From Periconia sp. R9002 (lineage: Eukaryota > Ascomycota > Dothideomycetes > Pleosporales > Periconiaceae): a stretch of 64,000 nucleotides of DNA. Positions 1 through 8,734 of this stretch are shown here, in pieces (position 1 is the stretch's first letter; each line of letters starts with the position of its first letter). Below the pieces are notes generated by a model. It worked only from the letters and a program-made list of their open reading frames with translations. It did not search any database and had not been told where the DNA came from. The stretch covers positions 186,001-250,000 of the forward strand of contig JAMAHW010000003.1 in the NCBI GenBank assembly GCA_023627715.1, given 5' to 3'. A program made the translations under genes and the position numbers.

Positions 1-480
1 CTCTGCAGGAGGTGGTTCGAATGGGAGATAACCAGGTGTCTGGTATAAACAAGAAATATTTCGTTTCTTTTTCTTTTGGAGCGAATGATTCGAGTACAAG
101 TAGGCAATATTGATTTTCTTTTCAATTACCTTGAACTGATTGATACTTTAGTGAAAGCCTTGTGAGAAAGAACATGGCGGGCGGACTAATGGCTAGCCCG
201 GCGGTGTTGAGTGGGGAAACGATCACGTTAGCGCCAGCGCACGGGCCCCGCACTCAAGGATTTAGAACCTCCTCTTTTCCCTCTTCGTTACTTCCGCCTG
301 TCTTCTGGAACCCTCTCTTTGTCATAGCAACTGATAAACCACGCCAGCCGCTCTCCGCTACCAAAACATCTCATCGCTTTCCAACCGCACACACGTCTAT
401 CCTGACTCAGTTCTCAGTCGTCCCTCGAACCTCAATTCAACTATTCCCACACCTACAGCAACCGTGGCAAAATCCTAGCA
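1..480 (+). other. 5' flank of the antizyme gene
   Basis: No gene is supported here. An upstream ATG at 174 opens a frame that runs to a stop at 498-500. It therefore overlaps the antizyme start codon at 481 in a different frame. If transcription begins before 174, this would be an overlapping upstream ORF able to reduce initiation at 481. Its translation looks like no family I know. The stretch just before 481 is CT- and CA-rich, as fungal 5' leaders often are. Confidence 0.4.
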
Positions 481-1505
481 ATGGCGAATTCATCCAATAA
501 ACGAAGCAGTAGTAGTAGTAGTAATCGCAGCAGCGGTTCTACGGCTAATGTCCGCGCCAGCGCCTATGTCGTGAATGCTTCCACCGCGTCTCTCGCTGGC
601 TTTCACTACTCCACTACGGGGGCTGGCGGGGCAGAGTGGTATTCCTGAGGTCAGCTCGGTAAGGATACACATTCGCAATGTCGTTCGCCGTCTTCGACGC
701 ATACGACAATATCACAGAGGATAGCATTACTAACTACAGACAGGGAATACCTTCACCTCCGCCGAGTCCCCCCCTCGCCGCCAGACACGCAACTTCGCCG
801 GTCAAGACGACTTCCGGCGGACGGGCGCGCAGAGGGGGGGCTGCATACACCATTAAGGAAGAGTGTGAGAGACTCTTCTGCGAGACACTAGGTTCCGTTT
901 TCCTGGGTGAGGGGAAATTGGACCGTCAGGACTCGCTAGTAATGGGTATGCATAATATTGCAGCATCATCGCATCGATCGACCGCCATCGCTGATAACGA
1001 CTACGGCGTCGATGTGCGGTATGCCGACAGAATCATGGACTCGCCGCCTGCCATGGCGGTGAGAGACATGGATAGGGTCGGAAAGCCGGGTGCAGGCGGC
1101 TTGATCACAGAATGGATCGAGATGTGGGACTATGTCGGCGGAATTCGTTTCCGCGGTTTTGTAGCGGAGAAGGATGGAGAGAGAACCATGTTCATCTTCT
1201 TCGACCAGAAGGTCATCCACGAGAAAATCAAGGCTGGGTAAGTCACTATTCCATGCATGTCACTACACAATGCCATATTAACAATCCGAACCAGGCTCAT
1301 GGCCCTCCTCGAACTCTGCGACGTCCCGTACTTTTCCTGCCCTCGTCTCATCCTCTGCATTGACCGAGAGACGGAGAAATCCGAGTTGGACACCCTTGTC
1401 AAGGACCTTGGCTGGATCGGATTCCAACTCACTACTCTGGCAGGCTTCACTGAAGACGTTGATCTCGTCAGCGACAAGTGGCTGTTCATGGACATGGAGA
1501 CTTGA
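481..1505 (+). CDS. OAZ1: Ornithine decarboxylase antizyme, made by +1 frameshifting
   Basis: Antizyme binds ornithine decarboxylase, sends it to the 26S proteasome without ubiquitin, and limits polyamine uptake. ORF1 runs from ATG 481 to TGA 646-648 (55 codons, serine-rich start). It ends Trp-Tyr-Ser-stop, coded TGG TAT TCC TGA, the classic antizyme shift site. Skipping one base gives GAG GTC AGC TCG (647-658), followed by an intron 659-743 (GTAAGG donor, TTACTAAC branch site, CAG acceptor). ORF2 continues at 744-1237, then intron 1238-1294, then exon 1295-1505. Joined this way it gives about 293 residues, close to the yeast protein. The C-terminal half has the antizyme core: a W-E-M-W-D-Y-V-G-G-I-R-F-R-G-F block, then L-L-E-L-C-D-V-P-Y-F and a final G-F-Q-L-T-T-L. 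Family knowledge says polyamines stimulate the shift. The ATG at 678 lies inside the first intron and is not the start. Confidence 0.93.
643..648 (+). promoter_or_regulatory. +1 programmed ribosomal frameshift site (TCC TGA)
   Basis: The last sense codon of ORF1, TCC (643-645), is followed by the in-frame stop TGA (646-648). Reading GAG from 647 enters the frame that, once spliced, holds the whole antizyme domain. This is the same UCC UGA context used by antizyme genes from fungi to animals. The first intron starts at 659, so any 3' stimulatory RNA element must span the exon junction in mature mRNA. Confidence 0.92.
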
Positions 1506-2332
1506 ATGGGTTTATGCTTACATGTTTAGTGTGGCACTTTCTATTCGTGTTTTCAATGGGGAGGTTTCCGTTCGTCAAAAGTATTGGGCAGATTGTGTGG
1601 AGTAGTGTGTTTGTGGAGTTCTTCTCTTAGTTAAAGTGTTTCCTCATCAACTCTCTCCTTATTCCCAGAGTTTATTCTTCTTCTACTCGTTTGTTTGTTC
1701 TGGTTCTCGTGCCAACGTCAAAAGGTTGTATCACGCCGTGCTGTACATCCCACACATACAAGGGTCAATGACTGAAGCTTGTGGTCCATGCAGCTATAAC
1801 AGTAGGGGGCTCGAGACAGTCAAAAAGGTTGTGCGACGAACCACACAGAAGAGAAGAGGGAGGATGGGGACGTTTAAGAGATGGAATTCGAATTCAATAT
1901 CTTTATTCGTTTAAAGAAACTTTTAATTGACAAAAAAAATTAAATAATCCCTTAAATGAGTAAAGAGATTGACTTCGACTGCCATCTTTTAAACGTCCCC
2001 GTCTCTCCCTCTCTCCCTCCTGTGCAGATCGGTAGCAATTCAAAGTGATCCACACCAGGAACTGCTCACATAAATTTATGCCAAGCGTGACTCTTGAGTT
2101 AGAATGCTGCGTCTTATCTGGGATGGCTGGGTTGAGGTATTAGGTCTACACCGGGGCCTCTTTGGGTCACAAATTTGGTTATAGAATGGTGTAGAAGCAG
2201 TTTAACTTAAAGAAATAGTATAAAGTTTATATAATGCTAATTTCTATAGTATATATATATAGAATAGAATGTAGAATGGGGTGCGAATAGCTTTAATATG
2301 CTGACGTTATGTCTTCAATTTAGGGGCTACCA
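1506..2332. other. Intergenic region with palindrome and AT-rich stretch
   Basis: This stretch holds the 3' flank of the antizyme gene, the inverted-repeat element at 1844-2024 (listed separately) and an AT-rich tract with a TA run near 2250-2262. I see no coding sequence. The frame at 1636-1914 is not supported because it runs into the palindrome. Confidence 0.5.
1844..2024. repeat. Imperfect inverted repeat, MITE-like
   Basis: The left arm (about 1844-1932) and the reverse complement of the right arm (about 1937-2024) match along most of their length. Both begin CACAG, share GGGGACGTTTAA followed by (A/G)AGATGG, then TCGAA(T/G)TCAAT and a TCTTTA block. The centre is AT-rich. The whole could fold into one long hairpin of about 180 bases and contains no ORF of its own. 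The shape fits a miniature inverted-repeat transposable element or a decayed palindromic repeat. I see no clear target-site duplication. Confidence 0.6.
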
Positions 2333-5300
2333 TTAATCAATACAAAATGACGGTAAAGTTGACTCATAATCTGTCATATTCCATCCAGGTTTCTCGAACT
2401 CTTCCTCTAGACACTTTAAACAGAAAGGACCTGGTCCGAGGACGCCAAAGGCAGAACCTCCAGCTTCATTCCGCGATAGGATGCTCACAGCAGCTAATCG
2501 TGCTGCCCAGTTTCCATGAGCCCTAAAAATTCCAACAGTACTCGGTTCATCCAATAACTCTTCCCAACTATCGATGGATGTGTAATCAAATTCGCAATCG
2601 TCACTGTGGCTCCCTTTGCAACATGGTACAGATTTGAATCGAAGCATATCTCGAAAATCGGTCTGAAGGATATCGAGGTCCGCGACCCAGCGGCCGCGGT
2701 CCCGAACGGAGACAACAGATTCCACTACTTGAGCATCGTGATCTATCGTGCGTGAGCCTTCCGTATCGAGAGGAAATGTCCAATCAGTGAAAGATAGGTG
2801 AAGTGAGGTTTCTCTAAAGTTGTTTTCGCGTTTGAAATTATACGGCTCATGTAATACTAGGTTATAGCTGTCACTTAATTCTCGAATGCGCGGCTCAAAA
2901 GGCGGAACGAGTATTGAGATTCCTGGACGGCCGATGTTTCCAGTAATGCATTTCATCTCGTATTCTGGCACACAGATGAAGGGATCGGAGAGTATGACTG
3001 CTGGTACATAAATTGTATCCTCCGAGCACACTGCAAACGAGTGTTCGAAGTTCATGGGGCTCATGTCAACGATTCCCGAGTCAAACAAGGCTATACAACC
3101 GAATGATTCGTGTCGATCAGGAAGTGGAAGTTGTGGAGGAGCGAGCAGTTGTGTTTGGGCAGACCATGGTTTTCCCTCCTTGTAGCCCGGAGTCCACCTT
3201 TCCAACAGACATTGGAACCATGCAGAGTTACATAGTGGGCGCAATATCAGCTTCAATGATATTGTGGCTTTGGCGAGGTGATCGTAAATCTTGGACGCAG
3301 AGTGCATGGCGTATACGGATTTGCTGAAGTCCGTATGAAATGCATGGCCGCTTGAAATCAATGAGATTCCAGGTGCCTTGAATGATTTCTCTTTCGCATC
3401 AGATTCAGATATATGTATCAAGGAACAAATATAGTCCCTAAGTCGCTCAGGCACTAATCGTCTAGTTTCGAAATTCTGTACTGCCGTGGACACTTTATCA
3501 GTCCGAGTCGTCTCAAATTCCGCCTTTCTTTGGTAAGATTGCAGAGGATCGTGCCCCCTACGTACTTCACTGTGTAGAAACAAACCGAGACGCCAATCCC
3601 CAACGATTGCATGAAATGTTTTGACAACCTTGACTTTTTTGGATTGATGTACTGCGTCATCACCACCATGTGCCGAGATTGAATCGCCTTGAAGATACAT
3701 CGGCGGTGGAGTGGACCAGCTGAAATACGTTGTCTTTGATTCAAAATTCGGCCCAGTTGCATAAACTTCGCACTCTTCACCTTGACTGAGAATGTAGTCT
3801 AACCTTTGTCTCAGAAGCAATTCTTCGTCTTGGAACTTGGTTTCAGATCTTGCGGTTGTGTACATGGGTTGATCTGAATTTTTTTCATTGTTGGGACAAA
3901 TCCATCGGGCATGGGCTGTACGGTCGAGTGTTTGAACTGTGGCAAGTTCAAAAAGATTTATACTGCCTGAAGTATTTTTGGACCAGGCATTATGAGCGTA
4001 ACAAATGATTGCATCGTTTCTCTTCAAATCAAGTTTGTCTGCAATCGCCCGCAGGTAAGCAACCCCGCAATCAATGTCCAGCTTTTCTTGGAGCCCCGAT
4101 AACGTAAGACTGTTCAGGAGTCCGAAAAAGGGCGAAGGATTGAGGTTGCGGTCAGCCATGAAAGTTCTCGCTCTTCGACTTCCGTATTTTAGTAAGATGA
4201 TATTTTGTTGATGATCCTCGTTATTTGAAGCGAGCAATTGATTCGCCGCCGCGACGAAGTGAGAGAGCCACCCGAACTCATGGAGTCCATCATTCTTGGG
4301 TTCTGCGGATAGATGCATACGAGACCACAAAAGTTTGAACCATTCCGCAACTTTAAGAAAATCCCGTGAACTGATCTTCCAGCCCGCAAATAAACCTCCG
4401 AGTGCGACGATCTGGAGCTGAGCAAAAGTCAGTCTTGAGTGTTCTTCGTCGCTGCGAACAACAACAGGATCGCCATAATAATGCAAGTGTGACAAAGCCA
4501 GCGACCACTGCATTCCTTCTCTTCCTACTGTCCGTGATTCTACACCAACTGTACCGACACTGCCAGAAGGAATGAGTTTGTCTTTAAATTCGATTTTCTT
4601 CGGCTCGGCTCCAAACACAATCAGGTCTGGATACAGATGCCAGGCCGAAATGGCTAAGAATGTGGAGCCGTCAAAGATGTCTTGTGGTTTTCCCAAGAGG
4701 AACTGCTCCATGTCCAGCATTGACCGCTTCCAGACAGTAATGATTTTATCATAGGTTGAAGGCCCTCCCGAAATGGGAGTGTTGGTGTTCTTGACAACGA
4801 GTGATAGCTGGCATTGCGACCATTCCTTTGCTTTATCTGCTCTACGAAGCCAGGCTCTAGCACTGCTATCCCATAGTGCAAGATCTTTCCTAGTGATATC
4901 TTGGTATGCACCAACAACAGCAGACCCCGAAACGTTGTGGTTGTTTTTCAACCCTTCTTCAATCTCCTTTCGCCTTGCTGCGATAAGTTCCACCCAGATT
5001 GCCGTAGCTACCTTCGCATCCCAAGCGCGAGCAAGCAGACAGCTGAGAAGATAAACGCCAAGCGCCGAAATTCCCGATGTAGCTGCAGCCCAGAGGGTAG
5101 TACCATCGGCTCCTACATATGGCTCAAATGGGCCATGCTGGGAAGTTCCGATATTATTGACTTCGGATTTCATGATCTCTGACATCCGCAGGCCAAAAGC
5201 AGATATCAATTTGGGTGTAGACGGCACAAGGTCCTCAAAGAGGGCCCCTAATCTGCGTGCTAACTTGTGTGCGGGGCCTTCTTCGGCCTCAACTCGTCGT

Positions 5301-5449
5301 TTTTGGGAAAGTACAGAAACAATCCCGCTGAATTCAACGGGGGCTTCCAATTTGACAAGAGAAAAATCGAATTTGAGGTTTGCTAGCGCAGCATTGTTCT
5401 CGTTGGTGGCTGAGAAAATGGAACCTAGCACGGGGGTAAGTGCAGACAT
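2333..5449 (-). CDS. Large intronless fungal protein of unknown function
   Basis: One uninterrupted frame encodes 1038 residues from the ATG at 5449. The frame stays open upstream to 5548, but those 33 extra residues are rich in Ser, Tyr and Cys and look like leader, while the later start begins M-S-A-L-T-P-V-L-G, so I prefer it. I cannot assign a known catalytic domain. A moderately hydrophobic stretch lies near residues 120-150, and a compact C-terminal part has Trp and Cys pairs (S-W-E-E-L-L, C-L-K-C). I have the impression of related uncharacterised proteins scattered patchily in filamentous ascomycetes; that is memory, not a search. Codon choice is more AT-tolerant than in the neighbouring RAD3 gene, and the gene sits beside a repeat and an AT-rich tract, which suggests an accessory locus. 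Confidence 0.75.
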   Translation of the reverse strand: MSALTPVLGSIFSATNENNAALANLKFDFSLVKLEAPVEFSGIVSVLSQKRRVEAEEGPAHKLARRLGALFEDLVPSTPKLISAFGLRMSEIMKSEVNNIGTSQHGPFEPYVGADGTTLWAAATSGISALGVYLLSCLLARAWDAKVATAIWVELIAARRKEIEEGLKNNHNVSGSAVVGAYQDITRKDLALWDSSARAWLRRADKAKEWSQCQLSLVVKNTNTPISGGPSTYDKIITVWKRSMLDMEQFLLGKPQDIFDGSTFLAISAWHLYPDLIVFGAEPKKIEFKDKLIPSGSVGTVGVESRTVGREGMQWSLALSHLHYYGDPVVVRSDEEHSRLTFAQLQIVALGGLFAGWKISSRDFLKVAEWFKLLWSRMHLSAEPKNDGLHEFGWLSHFVAAANQLLASNNEDHQQNIILLKYGSRRARTFMADRNLNPSPFFGLLNSLTLSGLQEKLDIDCGVAYLRAIADKLDLKRNDAIICYAHNAWSKNTSGSINLFELATVQTLDRTAHARWICPNNEKNSDQPMYTTARSETKFQDEELLLRQRLDYILSQGEECEVYATGPNFESKTTYFSWSTPPPMYLQGDSISAHGGDDAVHQSKKVKVVKTFHAIVGDWRLGLFLHSEVRRGHDPLQSYQRKAEFETTRTDKVSTAVQNFETRRLVPERLRDYICSLIHISESDAKEKSFKAPGISLISSGHAFHTDFSKSVYAMHSASKIYDHLAKATISLKLILRPLCNSAWFQCLLERWTPGYKEGKPWSAQTQLLAPPQLPLPDRHESFGCIALFDSGIVDMSPMNFEHSFAVCSEDTIYVPAVILSDPFICVPEYEMKCITGNIGRPGISILVPPFEPRIRELSDSYNLVLHEPYNFKRENNFRETSLHLSFTDWTFPLDTEGSRTIDHDAQVVESVVSVRDRGRWVADLDILQTDFRDMLRFKSVPCCKGSHSDDCEFDYTSIDSWEELLDEPSTVGIFRAHGNWAARLAAVSILSRNEAGGSAFGVLGPGPFCLKCLEEEFEKPGWNMTDYESTLPSFCID

Positions 5450-5921
5450 TGAAAATATATCTCTGGGTTGTGAGTACTGAACAGAGGATGAGGTGCTATA
5501 ACAAAAGAGCAGATAGCATCGAATTTGATGACCTGGAGAATGAAACACACGACGAGAATAGAGAATAATCTTGGAGATCTAAGAGATGATTATAGAACCC
5601 CACAGTATAGGCCGGTGAAGCTCTCACCGGATTTCTTAGATCATGCAGAAATGTAAACCGGTGAACTACATGCATCCTACTGGAGCTGAAAGAACAAGAT
5701 TAAAGCAGCAACCGTAATGATGACATAGCACATTGTTATCGCCACTACCTGCACGCCACTGTACTTGATCATGCTACAATTCGAAAATGTCCAAGGGGGT
5801 TGGTTCACGCATTGTACTCCAAGACGCTCGACAGAATTTGACCCAAACGAACAAGGCTAACAAAGAAAACAGCATTCAAAAATGATTCCAAAAGAACCCC
5901 CATCGAAAAGCAATCCCTTTT
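5450..5921. other. Intergenic: 5' flank of the unknown gene and 3' flank of RAD3
   Basis: No coding sequence is supported. A short partly symmetrical segment near 5610-5660 repeats CCGGTGAA/CTCACCGG-type words (ACCGGTGAAC and GGCCGGTGAAG), a possible small hairpin. Both neighbours are on the minus strand. Confidence 0.4.
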
Positions 5922-8453
5922 CTACCCATCCAACCCAGCCATAACCTCATCCATCCCAGCGCCACCAAACTCATCCTCCTCAACCGGCGCAACCCTCGGC
6001 CTCTCCGCCCTCCCCTCCGCAGCCCGCATGCCAGGATTCTCCGTCCCACTGATAGCCTCCGCCTTCTTCTTCGCCAGATGCCGCTCCAAATCCTGCATGC
6101 TCCAACTCGAGTGGCCCTCCTGCTCGGTCCTGGACCAGGGCACCGACATCTCCCTCAGAAACGCCTTGGCATGCGAGACGGCCTGATCGACGCTGAGCTT
6201 CGTGTTCTTGGTCTCGAGGGCCATCTGGATCCATTTGGGGAGCTGAGTGATTTTCTTGCCGAAGCGCTTGTCGGCGAGCACCATGATGCCGTAGTCGTCC
6301 TTGCCGCGGATGACGCGGCCCAGGCACTGCGCGGCATGCCGCATGGCGTCGAAGGAGAGGAAGTCGGCTTCCTTGATGCGGTACGTCTCGCGGAGGAACT
6401 CGAGGCGCGCTTTGAGGATGCGGGATTCCGTGTACTGGTAGGGGACGCCCATGTTGATGACGGTGCGGCCGTAGTGGTGGTCGAAATCTATGCCCTCGCT
6501 GACTTTGCCACGCGCGACGCACAGGAGGACCGCGCCGCGGCCGTTGTTGCATGCCGTACGGAAGGTTTCGAGCGCGAGGGAGGTTTCTTGCGCATCGGGG
6601 GTTTCGACGAGGATGAGTTTGTACTTCCAGACTGTGTCGAGCACGCCCATGCCTTGCCACTGCGAGATGATGCTTTCCATGTAGAGGTAGGAGGGGAAGA
6701 AGACGACGACGCCGTCCGGGGTGAGTTTGCAGAATTCGATGAGGAGGTTGCCGAAGTTGCGGATTACGGGGCCGTCGTTGCGGTGCTCGAATTGCGAGGT
6801 GATCTGGTTTTGATCGCTGCCGCGGTCGACGATCATGGGTAGGAAGGATTTGCGGGTAAGGGTCATGGTGAAGGATTCCTGTACTACCGTGTTGAAGTTG
6901 AGCATGCGTGGGTACATGTCTAGAGGGGATAGGGTTCCCGAGGTGACGATGACTGAGCTGAATCGCTCGAAAACGGGCTTGATTGCAATGGCAGCATCGA
7001 GGCATGTGAAGTGAAGTATGGGATTGGGCACGGTGGCCGTGGCGGATTCAAAGGGTTCGAGAATGAGCAGGAAGCCAGTTTCATAGGTTGCTATCAGCGT
7101 GGCAAAAGTGGCCACTTCCTGAAGAGGCTGATAATCTTCAATATTTGTGAGTTCGAGGGTGCGGACCAACGATGTTAAACGTTCAGCGCAGAAGCGCAGT
7201 GGTTTACGCTCGATGAAGGTAAGTTCTTTCAGGTGGGAGAGGAAGGATGGCGGAGTTTCGGAAATGACGTGCAGCACTTTCATTCTTGTTTTCAAATATT
7301 CGACGAAGCGCTTCAGGAAGGCGACGAAATGTTCAGCCCGCCTGATGTTGCCAGGCACCGCTTCTTTCAGCAGATCGTCTGGCAACGCTGGATTTGACAT
7401 GAAGGCATCCTCATCTCTTGCCTCGTCCGCAGCCCGCAGACCTTCCACCAATTTTGCATATTCATTCTGCAGCTTCTCCGCATCCGTACTCTTCATTTCC
7501 GTGATTTTGCGCTCCAGATTGTTAGCCCCACGAGTTGCTTTTCGTAGCGCATCTTCTGTAAGGTCTATGCTAAGTGACTCAATACACACGTTGTCGATGT
7601 TGTGAGCTTCATCGAAGACTACGATGCAGTCCTTGGAGAACTCTTTCGACACGCGTTCGGCAATTTTAGGATCAAGCAGGTAGTGGTAAGAATAGATGAT
7701 GACGTTGCAGTAGGGCATCATCCGCCGAGCTGTGAAGTAAGGACATTGTTTGTGCTGCTCTCCGTATTTGAGCATGCCATCAAAGGTCCATACACCGGGT
7801 GGTATCAAGTTGTGGGGTTCAAGTAAATCAAGGTTATCGTGATATACGCAAATCTCTACGTCTTCGCCGCGCTCTTTCTTCTCTTTGACAAAGCCGGCTG
7901 TCAAGCTACGGCATTTAGCATCGACAATGGTGCCACTTTTCTCGCGCTTGACCGTTGGATGCAGACACAGGTTCTTTCGACTGGTCAGTCCAAGGCCTCT
8001 AAATTCTTCCTCGTAGCCTAGCTCTTGGGTGCGGTACTTCATTAGGCCTCGTAACTCGGCAAGGGCCTTTTCGATCTCTGACATGGTACGAGAGCAGTAA
8101 ATGAGTTTTCTCTTTTCAGCAGAAGCCATCTGGTAGGCTACAATCAACGACAAAAGCGACACGGTTTTACCCGTGCCCGAAGGCATCTCAAGTACACAGT
8201 GGCCGCCTGCATCCAGAGTGCGCTTGAGATCGCACATATAGGCATATTGCTCCGGATATACCCGTGGGTACGGGAAGAGCACCTCGAGCTCACTACATAT
8301 CCCAAGTTAGTTATGGTCAAAGAGATGATATTGAGCGCTTGACGTGATAGAAGCGTGCTGACGAAGGAGGCAAATTAACCTCTAGGCAACACTGATGTTC
8401 TCGCAAGACGACTGCAAGGCTGGAATGGCGACTTACTCTATCTTGAACCTCAT
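5922..8453 (-). CDS. RAD3: TFIIH 5'-3' DNA helicase RAD3/XPD
   Basis: This is the XPD-family iron-sulfur helicase of TFIIH, which opens DNA in nucleotide excision repair and supports transcription initiation. Two exons: 8437-8453 (17 bases) and 5922-8292, with intron 8293-8436. The tiny first exon supplies M-R-F-K-I-D, so the protein starts MRFKIDELEVLFPYPR, as expected for RAD3. Total length is 795 residues (yeast 778, human 760). Visible motifs are Walker A S-G-T-G-K-T (about 44-49), four cluster-binding cysteines at about 115, 133, 154 and 189 (human 116, 134, 155, 190), the DEAH box at 233-236, and helicase motif VI Q-C-L-G-R-V-I-R-G-K. No key residue is missing. It is divergent from LTN1, with 281 bases between start codons. 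The 3' half has markedly GC-rich codons, which creates long shadow frames. Confidence 0.97.
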
Positions 8454-8734
8454 CCTCGCAGCTCTGAGTCCTTGTGAGCGATTGAGATGGAGACTCAAGG
8501 CTGTTGAAAGGAAGTCGAAGGTTGGTGTAGTTGTTCCTGCGCGAGGTGCGGCTCTGTTAGCTGTCTGGATCAGGACTAGCGATGACAGGGGTCCGATGCT
8601 TGTTTGCCCCCACCATCCCCGCCGCCCTTCGCCCTTTTGCTGTGGTGCCGTCATCAGCCTTTGCCCGTTGATGGTCCAAATTCGCAAACTTTGCGCACGT
8701 AACTCCTCCACCTTTCCCTTCCATCAATCCCGCC

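Noticed and set aside
14..22. GGTTCGAAT resembling a tRNA B box at the window start
   Set aside because: No cloverleaf can be drawn: there is no matching T stem, A box or acceptor pairing in the bases available.
678..743. ATG at 678 as start of the antizyme protein
   Set aside because: It lies inside the intron 659-743, and the upstream ORF1 with its TCC TGA shift site explains the gene better.
1636..1914. 92-codon frame after the antizyme gene
   Set aside because: It starts in a 3' flank and runs into the inverted repeat; no protein pattern is visible.
5980..7005. 341-codon minus-strand frame and 254-codon plus-strand frame (6078-6842) inside RAD3
   Set aside because: They overlap the conserved helicase core in other frames, are Arg/His/Pro-rich or acidic low-complexity, and follow from GC-rich third positions in RAD3.
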